64,000 bases of DNA from Halichoerus grypus (GCF_964656455.1 NC_135718.1:143760262-143824261); one strand, 5' to 3'; counted from the first letter of the stretch, positions 11,020 through 22,132 are shown. The notes: generated by a model from the sequence alone, not told the origin. Numbers and translations are program-made.

Positions 11020-12280
11020 GTTTCATGTCCTCAGTGGCTCTGACTGAAGACTATTTTCTTCCCCAGCACTTCCAAGATGGCTCCCCATCCTTGGCCCTTT
11101 CCTTCTGCACTGGCACTTCCCAAACTCCTGCCTTCAATCCTCTTCTTCTCTTAGCCTACATAATCTTCCTTATCATATATATTCTACTTTTACATTTTAG
11201 CCATAACTTATGGGCTGATGACTCCCAAATTATAGCTTCATGTAGATCTTACTCCTGAATTCTGGATGCTTAGTGGATATATCCACCTAAAAGTCCCATC
11301 GGCCCATGTCCAACTTGAAGTCACTAATACTGTTCCTTTACCTACTCTTTCCACTGTGTTTCCTATTTTAGAGAATATGAATCATCTAACCGTCCCACAA
11401 ACCAGAGACTTATGAGGACAACTTTCTCCCCCTTGCTCCCCATTCCCAAGGTATCACCAAGACCTGCTGACTAACAGGGGACTACCCCTCAGAGCCACCC
11501 ACTTCTCTCTTTAATGCCACCACCCTCATTCTGGCCTCTAAGCCGCACCCTGACTATTGCAATAGGCTTGACTGACCTCCCACGTTTCCACCCCCATTCA
11601 TCTCCAAGCCATTCTCCACATTGCAGCCAATGTGATCTTCATAAAATTTATAAAATTCAAATGTGATTAGATCACACACACACATACACACACATCCCAC
11701 CTTGCTTAAAATTCTCTTTGTTCCTCTTATTCTGAGGATAAATGCCAGAAGCCCCTGCAGAGCCTTCAAGACCCTGCATGGCTGACTCCTACCTTCTCTC
11801 CAATCTTATCTCACACCACTTTCTACCTTTACTTTACATTCCAGCTACACTGGTCTTTCCCTATACCTCCCACACTCTTGTTACCCACAGCCACAAGCCC
11901 TTTGTGTAATGCTGACTCAGCCTGTGTAAGATTCTCTTCTCTACAACTTCCCCTCCAGCATCTGGTTGATTCCTGTTTACCCTTCAGATCCCAATTCAAA
12001 GCTCTCTTCCTCAGGACAGCCTTCTCTGAACTACCGACTAGATTAGGCTGCTATACACACACAATCCATACCATCCTGCTCCTGTGTTTCAGACCACTTA
12101 TGATTTTATATTTGTGATTACTTGATCAATAAATAAGTCCCCTACCAAAACATCGTATCCATGAGCAGGGACTGGATCTGCTTTACTCACTATTATTTCT
12201 CCAGATCCCACTACAATGCCTAGTACATTGTAAGCAGTCAATAAATGTGATGAATGGTTCAATGAATAACTGAATGGATT
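11020..12280 (+). repeat. L2 LINE, 3' 1.2 kb with reverse-transcriptase relic
   Basis: This is the longest L2 copy in the window. Near 11208-11230 the reading frame gives WADDSQII, a relic of the YADDTQI catalytic motif of the L2 reverse transcriptase. Downstream come the canonical L2 blocks: 'gtgatcttcataaaa', 'cccaccttgcttaaaa', 'ttcaagaccctgcatgg', 'ccagctacactgg', 'ttcctcaggacagccttctctga' type, 'gagcagggactggatctg' and a terminal 'aataaatgtgatgaatg'. Frameshifts and stops abound, so it is non-functional. A CA repeat has grown inside it at 11673-11694. Confidence 0.85.
11673..11694. repeat. (CA)n microsatellite
   Basis: Interrupted CA repeat of about 22 bp inside the L2 element. Confidence 0.85.
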
Positions 12281-12309
12281 CTCTACATTCCTCCAAACAA
12301 TATGTAACC

Positions 12310-12636
12310 AATTTTTTTTTTCAACTCTACCTCTTTACCATCTCTCATCTTCATCTCTGCCTCTCTATCCCCAATGCTACTCATTCAGAGCTCAATAACC
12401 TCTCACCTCATCTATTACAGAAGGCCCCTAAATGTCTCCATGGTTCCAGTGTTATAGCCTTCCAATCCAACCTACATACTTTGAAGAGACTGAACATCCT
12501 AAAATACAAATTTGAGCATGGTTCTGCCTTGTCCAAAATCCTTTGGATGTTTCTAAAAACAGTGCCAATTTCCATCTCAGTCTATTTGCCCTGGCACCTC
12601 CCTCTACTTCTTCCCTATTCCCATGTGTCAGCTTAG
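12310..12636 (+). repeat. L2 LINE, left part, interrupted by a hAT element
   Basis: It is a second L2 copy in the same orientation as the one ending at 12280. It shows 'cctaatgctactcattca'-like sequence, then 'taaaatacaaatttgagcatg', which equals 'taaaatacaaatctgatcatg' in L2, then 'tgtccaaaatcctttgg'. The 120-codon ORF here (12274-12636) is a chance frame in this fossil. The copy resumes at 12805. Confidence 0.6.
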
Positions 12637-12804
12637 CAGTGATCCTCAACATTTTTCATGCCATGGCACGCATTTAAAAATGGCAATATTTATACAACAT
12701 GCTGGAGTCTATAGAGGAGGTTCCAAGAGCCCAAAGGCTAAGGAACTTGACAACCTAACACACCTATAATCCCTGTGGCTTGTCACCCAGAATGGGAAGC
12801 TCTG
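12637..12804 (+). mobile_element. hAT-like DNA transposon inside an L2
   Basis: It starts with a diverged hAT terminus 'cagtgatcctcaacatttt', followed by 'gccatggcacgcatttaaaaa'-type sequence and 'aatatttatacaacatgc'. It ends in 'gaatgggaagctctg', the diverged complement of the start. The 168-bp length fits a non-autonomous Charlie-group element. No clear 8-bp target duplication survives. Confidence 0.5.
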
Positions 12805-13050
12805 GTTTGGGAAATACCAGTTCAACAGTCAAGTCTTGCTGAAGAGTGGCTTTCTCTATCACTTTTTCTGTCACTTTTGTGACTCTACTATGCCTAGCAG
12901 ACTTTTTAATAGTACTCTGAGTATTTATTCTGTTCACATTCCTGTCTTTTCTGTGAGACTGAAAACCCCTTTGGAACAGAGAGCATCTCTCACCCATCTA
13001 TGAATTCTCATAATACAATGGTTGGGCCCAGATGAATGAAGAATGAATAG
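12805..13050 (+). repeat. L2 LINE, right part (3' end)
   Basis: It continues the L2 interrupted at 12636. Blocks include 'gtatttattctgttcac', 'tgagactgaaaacccctttggaacagag' (L2: gactgtgagctccttgagggcag), 'gcatctctcacccatctatg' and a terminal 'gatgaatgaagaatgaatag'. Confidence 0.6.
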
Positions 13051-13849
13051 AAAAAGGGACTAGAAAGATCCAAGAGTCCAAGAATCCTGGATGACCATTA
13101 GGTTAATTTCCTTCAATCATCACTTTAATATATATATGAAGATAGATTATTTTAGAAATTAAAGTGATTTCTTTCCCTTCCCCCAAGCTCTTTTTTCCTA
13201 GAGGCAAGCTTCCAAGCTACAACTCTGACTAAATAGAGTGCTGGCATTTTAAATTATAAATATCCCAAAAAGCAAAATACAGCTACTCTGAGAAATTGAG
13301 TCTTAGTACCCAATAGGTCATTGTGCTTTTTACTGCCAGAATATTTTCTATCAATTAATGCTCCTAAAGTCAGATGTTTCTCATCAGGAAGAAGAACGAG
13401 ATTTCAGAAGGTGAAGATTTTATAAATGCATTTAAAAAATGTCAACATTTTTGGTTCAAGTTATGATTTAAGTAAGTATAACCTCATATTTTAAAATGCT
13501 AGGAATGCTCTCAATGTGGTGAAAAAGCAAAGGGAGAGCTGAGGCCCCCAGAACAATGTTTTCATTTCTCAGATGGACCTGACAACAGAATGAACATGGC
13601 CAGAAGCTCCTTCACCTGAAAAGCTCACAGGTGCGTACTGAGAAGTCAGTGGACATCATAAAGCTCATCAGTTCCATCCAAGAAAGGATGGCTCCAATCA
13701 ACATGACCAAACTCACCAATTTCCTTCAGACTTTACTTGGGACACTCAATTTATTGCTACTGACCTAAAAGCCAAGGAATCATTTCTTTGTGGTAAGAAA
13801 TATCCCTGCTTCTTTCTCCCCCTCAGGTTCCTGGTGAATAAATACTCCG
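13051..13849. other. Non-coding spacer
   Basis: No recognised repeat, RNA gene or exon-like ORF. Confidence 0.5.
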
Positions 13850-14398
13850 GTACCCTCAACTGTAAAATGCAGAGGATATAAGGTGGGCTGCATTTCTCAG
13901 AACTTCCTTCCCTGCATGGTGCCAGGTTAGGATTGGCGGGAGAAATTTCCCTAAGTCTTGTAAGGCAGCACAGAACCAGCAGCCTTTATACTCTGAAGGT
14001 CGGTAAACGGCATGAGACGCAGATGCAGCTTGTGGATGTTGTCACCCATGTCAACAAGCTCACCTTGTTGACATGGGACTCTCCGGGCCCACAGCAACTC
14101 CAGTTCTCACCACAGAGCTTCCTTCATCTTCCTCGAGTCCAAGGCAATTTGTCCCTGAGTCGAGTTGAATCTCATAGGTTCCAGTTGACTTTTATTCTCT
14201 TCCATTTCAGGTGCAGCTTCCGGACAGCAGTCCTACAGACACAGCAACTTTATGCCCACATCAGATACATCGGAGCAAACAGCCTTCTATAGAATTCTTT
14301 ACCAGATCCCACAGTTGTGGAAAGTCTAATCCTTATCACAAACCCCTTAATTCATATCACTCATTGTGGTTCTCCTTCTCAAATCAAACCTGATACAG
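13850..14398 (+). mobile_element. Ancient LTR-like repeat, tentative
   Basis: It opens near 'ataaggtgggctgcatttc' and 'ccctgcatggtgccagg' and ends in 'ctcaaatcaaacctgatacag'. That style of ending ('...ctgatacag') is typical of several ancient mammalian LTRs. A 119-codon ORF (13933-14292) has no recognisable protein match. A perfect hairpin lies inside at 14045-14077. Confidence 0.4.
14045..14077. other. Perfect 14-bp inverted repeat with 5-nt loop
   Basis: The left arm 14045-14058 (cccatgtcaacaag) and right arm 14064-14077 (cttgttgacatggg) are exact reverse complements, separated by 'ctcac'. A stem this perfect in otherwise diverged DNA is uncommon. It could extrude as a hairpin or be a recent local inverted duplication. 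Confidence 0.9.
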
Positions 14399-14789
14399 GA
14401 GAACTTCTTCCCAGCTTACTTTTCCCTCTAACTATCTTTGGAAAATGAAGGGAAGTTTCCTAAAGAAGTAGACTATCCTCTGTTACAGGTAAGGAAGTCA
14501 CCTTCATAGTCACGTGACTCAGGAATGCACAGTCACCAATGCCTCATCCACCTCATCCCCAATAGCAGGGGATCAGAACAAACACCTATGTCCTTGTAAA
14601 ACAAATACCTTAAGAGAATGCATGATCTTCAATCTGAAGCATCCAATGGACTCAGATCCAAAGGAAGCAATTCTTGATTCCTTTAACAGTGATGAAACGA
14701 GGGAGGGAGGATCCTAATGCTCCTCCAAATTTCTTAAGTTCCTAAACTACCTAAACTCGACATGACCAGAGTAAAAAGAGTTTTTCTGC
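14399..14789. other. Non-coding spacer
   Basis: No recognised feature. A 67-codon ORF (14514-14717) has no recognisable domain. Confidence 0.5.
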
Positions 14790-14998
14790 TATAAAATGAG
14801 TATTTTATAGTATTTTATCTTAAGGGACAGCATAGGGAATAGAGTCAATGGTATTGTAGTAGCGCTGTATGGTGACAGGGAGTAACTACACTTGTGGTGA
14901 GCACAGCGTAATGTATATACTTGTCAAATCACTATGCTGTATACCTGAAACTAATGTAACATTGTGTGTCAAATACACTTCAATTAAAAAAAGAGGCA
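14790..14998 (+). mobile_element. L1MA-type LINE-1 3' end
   Basis: This is the last 200 bp of an L1 3' UTR: 'acagcatagggaatagagtcaat', 'gtattgtagtagc', 'tgtatggtgacag', 'aatcactatgctgtatacctgaaactaatg' type block and 'acttcaattaaaaaaa'. It is strongly 5' truncated with no coding part. A Can-SINE abuts the A-tail. Confidence 0.85.
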
Positions 14999-14999
14999 G

Positions 15000-15175
15000 G
15001 GGGCACCTGGATGGCACAGTTGGATAAGCGGTCAACTCTTGGTTTCTACTCGGGTTGTAATCTCAGGGTCATGAGATCAAGCCCCACACCAGGCTCCATA
15101 CTCAACGTGGAGTCCACTTAAGACTCTCTCTCTCAAACAAATTGATAAATTCTAAAAGCAACAACAACAACAACA
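15000..15175 (+). mobile_element. Can-SINE (SINEC)
   Basis: The tRNA-Lys-derived head 'gggcacctggatggcaca' is followed by 'atgagatcaagcccc', 'tccactcaacgtggagtc'-like body and a CT-rich linker. The tail has become a (CAA)n tract at about 15161-15175. The body is shortened after 'agactctctctctc' and the pol III A box is degraded. Confidence 0.85.
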
Positions 15176-15484
15176 CCTCGCCTTCACAACCTGGCCTGCA
15201 TCCTCAATAGCCCTTTCAGAAGCAGAAGATAAAACACATATCCTCTGCATACCATGGATCGGTGTGTTTGCCAAGTTCCCCAGGCAACCAGAACCACTGC
15301 CTCCAATACTTCTGTCAAAAGTTTCAGGAAATACATTTTTAGCTGCAGAAGACAACTTCCACGATTCAGCCTTGCTTCAGAATATCACGGCCAAAGAGCC
15401 ATTGTGTGACCTCATGAAAATCTGGGTGTGCTGAGAAAACAGGGTGCACTGTCAGTGTAAGCACTTAATTACTGATGGTGCCTC
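15176..15484. other. Non-coding spacer
   Basis: No recognised feature. A 67-codon antisense ORF ends in a run of cysteines only because it reads the (CAA)n tail. Confidence 0.5.
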
Positions 15485-15715
15485 GCATGGCTAGAGCACT
15501 TGCCAGTACTCAGGAGGCTCATCACACTTCATCTCATCTGAACATCACAATCATCTTATTGAACAGTTAGTGATTATGATACTCCAGTGGCCTTTTTACA
15601 GAGGAGAAAAATGACCACTCGGTACTGACATGACTTTCCACAGTCACATAGCCACTGAGGGGTAGAGTCTGAGCAAGAGCCCAGGTATTCCAAGTCTTTG
15701 CTCTGACGTGTCTGC
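15485..15715 (-). repeat. MIR SINE, antisense
   Basis: Antisense order: 'gcacttgccagtactc', 'ttcatctcatctgaacatcacaatcatc' type block, 'ttttacagaggagaaaaatga', 'cacagtcacatagccactgagg', 'agagtctgagcaagagccc' and 'agtctttgctctgac'. It is nearly complete. Confidence 0.75.
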
Positions 15716-16225
15716 TAGGTCACACTAACTTGCACAGAATCGTCAGTTTACAAATAGACCAGGAGCTTTCTACCTTCCCCAGGTGAAGTTTACCACATCT
15801 GCTAAACTGTTGGAAGCACTGGCCAATTATCAGGATGAGCACCCAGGCCCAAAGAAAAGAACAAAATGGCTTCCACTGATTCGATATGTCAAAAATGTTC
15901 ATTTTTAGCAACAGCTCCTCTGTTTCCCAGCCTTCAGAAAATTTCAGGCTGTTAAGCAGGGAGAAGTAACCAAATAGAACTTCTCCAGAGAAACAAGAAC
16001 AGGAGGTACACTATCTCCCTCACCCTACCTGCATACCCTATAAGAGGAGACAGAGAACCCTTTTTAACTGGCTTCCACTCCCAGCCTGTCTTGGGAAAAT
16101 CCCCTTCAGAAGCCTCAGCTCTCTTGTGTATAAAATGAGGGGTTTGGAGGCGATATCCCCAAACATCCCTTCCAGATATTATGTTCAATGTTTGGTGGAC
16201 AATGCCCGAGGGAAACAATGTGCCA
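15716..16225. other. Non-coding spacer with a MIR-like patch
   Basis: Around 16120-16180, 'gtgtataaaatgaggggtttgg' resembles the MIR core, but the rest is not assignable. ORFs of 63 and 94 codons are not recognisable. Confidence 0.45.
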
Positions 16226-16400
16226 TGGGAGAGCACTGGATAAGGAGTCAGAGTAGACTCAGATTAAGCTCATCTGTGCCTCTTGCTGGCTACATAACAT
16301 CAGGCCACTTGGTCAGCCTCTCAGAATTGAAACTGCCCATCTCGTAGATTGTTTGTGAAGAGCAAATATACACGTGACAATGGCTATTAGTAATTATCAC
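16226..16400 (+). repeat. MIR SINE
   Basis: Sense order: 'gagagcactggataaggagtcagag', 'tgtgcctcttgctggctac', 'ggccacttggtcagcctctcagaattg', 'atctcgtagattgtttgtgaag' and 'acaatggctattagtaattat'. Most of the element is covered. Confidence 0.7.
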
Positions 16401-17911
16401 AAAAGAGTTACCTTGCCAACTCCAAATGGAGATTCAGGGTTTGGCTCAGTCAGGTGAACCTGTGAGTGAGTGGGGCTCCAAGACCTATAGCCTGAGGTGA
16501 TTTAGATGAAAGAAAGGAGGTCTGAAGGCAAGAAGTTTTACTCATGGTATCTTGAAGAAAGACAGAGAGATGGCTATTGGAGAGGACAAGCATGGTGTGT
16601 AAGTATGTGTCCCCTCCCAGGCCTAGGGGGCTACACCTACCTCCAGGAAGCTGCAGATAGGACCCACAGTCATTTCCCTGAGGAACTTATGTCTCAAGAT
16701 CAATCAAGGTTCCTTTTAGGATCCAAGAGACCAGATTCATCCAGTTGGAGAATGGGGACATTTTTGCAGGGGAACACAGCATTGCTCTGAGCACCAAGGA
16801 GGACCCAGAAAGAGCAATATTTGGCACCTAAGGGCTCCCACCAGGGCAGCACTCAGCCTCAAAGCAGCACTGTCTCCCAGAATGCCTACAACTGTGTCTA
16901 CCCACATATTTCCTTCTAGTAGTGTGGGGGGCAGGGAGGATAATGGCAGAGGGTAGGATAAGAAAAAAACCATACATGAACACATAGAAGATGCTTCAGG
17001 GATTCCCAATGCCTCCACATTTGCTAGGGTGGGGGACGGGTTGTATATTAATTTTAATGTGACTCCATGAGTGCCCATGAATAGAAAGGTAGGGGCTATT
17101 TGAGTTCTAGTCCATAGACTAGAGTGGCATAGATGAGAAAAATACTTATCCCAAAAGGCCATTCGATAAACAAACTACCAAGTAAAAATTCAAACTAAAC
17201 CTTCCTCACTTGATGTTTATACTTACCAGATATTTTAAAAATATATTTTTAAAAATTCTCCCCAAATGATACATTCCTTTGCCACTTGACAATACAAACT
17301 GATTCTCAATCCACTGTTCACAGGATAGTGTCGATTAACAAAGAAGCTGGTCCCTGTTTTCCAAGCCAGACGATTTAATTTTGTTAATGCCACCTTGCTC
17401 AGAGTTTCTTCCAGAAGTAATAAATTTCAAGCCATCCCATTTAGAAGAGGAAAAACCACACAGGGAAAATATTTTTGAATGTCAGCTGTGCTACTATGAG
17501 TCATATCATATAAGACTTTCACAGGGGGTGGCATCATCCCAGAGTATAACATTTGGACAGTGTCACATAGAAATGCATGAAATTTTAAGCTTTCTTATTC
17601 GCCTGTACAACTGAGTGCACTGCCCAGATGTTCTTAAAGGGCTCATCTAGCTTCAAAATTGCATCTCAGCATTTCCAGCATGATGGGACCTACAAACTCC
17701 ATCCATGGGCATAAATCTCCTCAAAACGCTTTAGAACATTTTTATTTAAGTACTGAATAGTACATGATACATTTTCAGATAAAGACTTGTTTTAGATTGG
17801 AATAGTACTGATTGCATTATAAAGTCCCATTATCAATAATAATCATGATACATGACTCCTTTTGACTTAAGTTCCATTAAATTTTGTAACATAAAACAAT
17901 CCACCAAAAAA
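16401..17911. other. Non-coding stretch
   Basis: ORFs of 94 (16506-16790 plus), 141 (16737-17162 minus) and 77 codons (17381-17614 plus) occur without recognisable domains. A perfect 22-bp palindrome lies at 17233-17254 in an AT-rich patch. No repeat was assigned. Confidence 0.5.
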
Positions 17912-18117
17912 GTTTTTTTTAAGATTTTATTTATTTATGAGAGAGAGAGATTGGGAAAGAGAGAGAGCAAGCATGAGCAGGGGGAGAGGCAGAGGGAGAG
18001 GGAGAAGCAGGCTCCCCGTTGAGCAGGGAGCCCAACGTGGGGCTTGATCCCAGGACCCTGGGATCATGACCTGAGCCAAAAGCAGACACTCAACTGAATG
18101 AGCCACCCAAGCACCCC
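17912..18117 (-). mobile_element. Can-SINE (SINEC), antisense
   Basis: Starts with the poly-T tail and 'aagattttatttattta', then a GA-rich tract and 'gagaagcaggctccccg'. It ends with 'tgggatcatgacctgagcc' and 'tgagccacccaagcacccc', the complement of the SINE head. At 206 bp it is full length. Antisense copies supply a T/C-rich tract that can act as a cryptic splice acceptor, but no exon is evident here. Confidence 0.93.
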
Positions 18118-18465
18118 TTTGGCTAATTTCTAGTTACCAACATGCCATTGGAAGAGAAACTGGGAAGAGGTGGTACTCAATAACACAATATTTTACAGTA
18201 TTCTCATCATACACATGTAGTAGATGTGTATAACTACGTAAGTGATTGTAAAATGTACTAAAATAAGTGGGAATTTTGAGTACTTATTACCTTTGTTTTT
18301 CAGTATAATTCATTTAAATTTCTATATAGTTGAATTTTTAATAACACCTATGTTTAACACTGGCTCACAAAAATCCCTGATACTTTAACAAGTGACTCTG
18401 CAAACCTGTGGGCCAGATGAATCACATTACTGCTTATGTCACCTGTCAGAGACAGAGTTGAAGGA
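18118..18465. other. Non-coding spacer
   Basis: AT-rich, no recognised feature. Confidence 0.5.
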
Positions 18466-19042
18466 TGTTGATTGAATATGACACCCCAACTTATGCCACT
18501 TTGGCATTAGGATTATTTTGAGCTGAAGGCCATTATTAAGAAAAAGCAGACATGGGAAGAGCCATCTGCTCTTCCCTCATCTGCCTAAAAGCAGGGCATA
18601 CATTTATCTTCGGAAGTTGTTCCCATTTTCCTATATCAGGAAGAGGAGAACAAACTTTATCATTGGAGACAGAGATGGCATGGAGATGAGTCTTCATAAA
18701 CAAAGCTTACTAAATAACTCTTATCTACAATGAGTTTCCTCTGTATATTTCCCAGTTACCTTCCCACAATTTATTGCCCCTAGAAACCCAAACCCCTTTC
18801 CTTTGTGTAGTCATAGGTCATAATTTATCACCCTTTGTTAAAATGGTATATAAAAACTCTGAGCCTAACTGCTTTCTTTTATCTCTAGCTACATTTTTTT
18901 CTGTGAAGCCACTGTGCATGTAAAATTAACAATGTTAACACAATTTGTATGTTTTGGATCTTTGTTAATCTTTTGTCAGTTTAATTTATAAGCCCTAGTT
19001 ACAGAAGCTAAGAGGCTAGAGAAAAATTTTTCCTCCCCTACA
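18466..19042 (+). mobile_element. Class I endogenous retrovirus LTR
   Basis: The 577-bp unit starts near 'tgttgattgaatatgacacc' and ends '...tcctcccctaca', as expected for a TG...CA-bounded LTR. It carries a TATA box (18847-18855, tatataaaa), 'cccaaacccctttcctttg', 'aaaattaacaatgtt' and the U5 block 'ttaatcttttgtcagtttaa'. This matches my recollection of an ERV1 LTR family of placental mammals. No matching target duplication is visible. The subfamily is not assigned, and no gag, pol or env relic was recognised downstream. Confidence 0.72.
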
Positions 19043-21428
19043 GTTCATTGGGCTAATTCGGGTCCATAATGAGATTTCAATTTTCTAAAGCCAAATTCTG
19101 AAGGATAAAGAAGACTATATATAAACCCATGTGTTGGGGTTTATTCACTCTCATGGAGGTTTTCATTAGGTGTATGTAATTTTTTATTCTCCAATCCCAC
19201 CCCCAACTTACACTTTACATTTTTTATTCTTTGTGAATTTTTTTTTTCTGAAATAATGAGCTGTACAAAGGCACATGAGCTTTATAATGGCTGCTTCAGG
19301 GGCAGAAGATTATGGTAGTGTCAGAGAAGAGAACTCTTCCTGAGAACAAAAACCTTCTATTCCTTGCAATCCCTGATTGGAGTTAGAATGGCCTTTTGGA
19401 TCTTGGATAATTGAACCTCTCGGAAGTGTGGCAACATGTTTCTCCAGTTTCCTTTAAGCAGTGGGGTGTTCCTTCTGACACCCTGCAATGCCAAGGCCAT
19501 GACTGCCCACTCCATGAGAGGCCTCTAATTGGGTTTTCTGAGGCTCTCCTCTCATGAGTGCTTGTCAGAGTAGGTACAAACTGCTGAGCGGGACCACAGT
19601 CTTCTGCCATACCGACGGCTTGAAGTTACTTTCTGAGAGCAAGAGACCACTATTATCAGCAGCCCTTACTTTTTACTGCCTTCTTAAAGGGCTAGACTGC
19701 CCCGTGCGCACTTAGTTGCAAGACAACCCCCTTCTATTGCTAGTGATGACATCTGTGAAGGACATGATAGAGGTCAATGTGAAGCATGCTTCACATGGGC
19801 AAGATGCTTTCATTCCATCAGCAAAATTTGTTGGGCTGACCCCACTGTCATAGGCAAAAAGGTCAAAAAGAGTGTATTGGAAGTAATAAAAAAAAAATAG
19901 GAGTGATATGAAGAGGATTTGTAGAAAATGTTTTCTGACAAAAGTAAACAAGCACCACCAACATTTTTCCTTTATGCAGCATTGAATTTATGACAATTCA
20001 GTGAAGGTGTTTTACTGTTTTTAAAACATCAATGACAAGAAAATAGCCTCAAGAGATTTCTTTGATTCTTTTTGATCTTAAAAAGAAACACAATTTAGAA
20101 ATGAAAAAATAGACCTAATTAAGAAAATGTATTCTATTTTCTCTTTCATTCAAATGGAAAGATGTCAGCTGTGTCTAGAAAAGCAGTTTGATGAATTTTC
20201 TCTTGTCTGCCTTCCATGGATATTGTCCCATTGTCTTAGAATTTGCCACCTTTCGCCTGAAACTCTGAAGTCTTGTTTCAGAGCTGTCATCTCAGAGATG
20301 AACAGTAATACTGAAAAGGAGCAAACAATTGCTTTTTGTTTTGAGTGCTGAGTCAGGGCAGGTAAGGTCAAGAGAAAGCTTGAGAGCTAAATCCCAGATC
20401 AAGCCACATAGGTAATTCAGAACCAGGAAGGATGAAGAAGTTGGCAAATAATTTGCAAAAACCAAAGAAACAATCCACAAGGAGCAGAGTCAGAGGAGAT
20501 TTATTAGCAAGAAAGGGTCTTTCCTAGGAGATAAAGCCCGCCTTTGATAAAAAACCAGGTGGTTTTAGATGTTCCAATGATGTGTCTGTCTCACAGAGAT
20601 GTGGCCAATCCCAGGACTGCAGTGGGGAAGGGGTGTCTCTGTCTTCCCAAGTTCTGGTGATCTTGACAAACAGAACTCAATTACAGCAGAACCTTTTAGA
20701 AAATGATTCAATATTATGACATTTCCTAACTCAAGGCTGTTAGTTTTGGGGTTTGTAAAGTATTTTGTGGGTTAAATAACTAAAGACAGGAATGCCATCT
20801 GTTTTTTAATCAATAAATGTAAGTCATTAATTTTTTCCCTTTCAAAACAAATCAGGGTGAAAGACTCTCAGGACCTAGTGAACATGCGAGCTTGTTGGGA
20901 GGCTGCTCAAGATTCTGTCACTCAGCTAATTTATTTCTCAGCTGAACACTCTCTTCCCTTGTGGTCCAGTTAAAAATGACTGTTACTCTTATCCATGTAT
21001 CTTAAAATTTGTACCCATAACAGCATTGTTAGATAAATACAGGATCATAACACTGATGCTGAAAGATGGGTATAATTCTATAAATTAATCTCAGGATGCT
21101 CTTCACTATATTTGTTTCATTTATCTGATGGAAATTATTACACAATTCATTGAGATGTCTTAGTACTTTAAAAAACTGTTTACAGAGAAACTATAATTGA
21201 GAATAAAGACTATATACCAGCAGTATATGTGGAGAGGGTTTACAAATAAAAATCTAAAATCTTCCTTCTGAATTTGGAAACAAAATGGTGAAAAAGTCTA
21301 ATTTGTTGCCAATATTTGGTTAAATTTTAGTGCACATTTTATTGTATATATAATTTTTATATCTACATACATATTTACATGTATAAAATTATGTATATCC
21401 TATGGTCTCTAAATATGACATGCCATGT
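19043..21428. other. Non-coding stretch
   Basis: Immediately downstream of the LTR (19050-19066) lies a possible primer-binding-site relic, discussed in the findings. The rest is AT-rich unique-looking DNA with 62 to 79-codon ORFs that show no recognisable domain. Confidence 0.45.
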
Positions 21429-21458
21429 CAAATAAATAAAATCTTAAAAAAAAAAAAA
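21429..21458 (+). repeat. Orphan Can-SINE-like tail
   Basis: The 30 bp read 'caaataaataaaatctta' followed by an A-run. This is identical in pattern to the 3' tail of the Can-SINEs in this window (compare 30096-30124), but no SINE body precedes it. It may be an extremely 5'-truncated insertion or a chance A/T-rich match. Confidence 0.45.
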
Positions 21459-22104
21459 ACTAGGAAACAGCCATGGTGGGAGTATTTACACCACGGAAAT
21501 CAGCAAAAACTAAACATCTGGCTTTGATTTATTGTGTTATTCTCTAGTCTTAAGAAAGATGGAGAAAATGTTAGTAATGTAGTTTAAACTTTAAAGACAA
21601 GAGTGTCCTATCTATAGCCATGTATTCTCAACTATGCAAAATACTGAGGAACTATTCTTCCAGTATTTGAAAAGTATCTGAGTCAGTAAAGAGTCACTCA
21701 TGTCATCAATAAAGGAGTAAAGTTCTGACATACATAGTACTGAAGCTGAAAGAAATTTGTTTAATGAATGTGATTTGGGCAAGAATGAGAAACAGCTTAC
21801 TCATAGGTCTTATAACATGTGTGATGACAATAAGTTTTACTGGAAAAGAATTAGCAGATTGAGATGGAGCTCCATTTGTCAGGTCATGGTTGACCTGCAA
21901 TCATAGGTTGGCTACAGACATGAGTTCAGCAAAAATGAACAAAAGCGTTCCCTACACATCCATTGGCTATATGGAATTTACAATAAGGAGTATTGTACGT
22001 GCTACTATGATTTGTAAGTTGTGTGCTATACATCTGTATATCTGTAATATTTATAACAAAGTACCTATATGGATATACATACCTAATGCACACATCTTTG
22101 GGGG
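21459..22104. other. Non-coding spacer
   Basis: No recognised gene, RNA or repeat. Confidence 0.5.
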
Positions 22105-22132
22105 TTTTTTGTTGTTGTTGTTGTTGTTTTTT
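22105..22132. repeat. (GTT)n microsatellite
   Basis: About five GTT units flanked by T-runs. Confidence 0.85.

Noticed and set aside
16737..17162. 141-codon minus-strand ORF with hydrophobic runs
   Set aside because: The hydrophobic runs come from pyrimidine-rich sequence. No recognisable family or supporting gene structure.
17381..17614. A C2H2 zinc-finger-like stretch (EEKPHRENIFECQLC)
   Set aside because: Only the Cys-x2-Cys half resembles a finger. The correctly spaced His pair and neighbouring fingers are missing.
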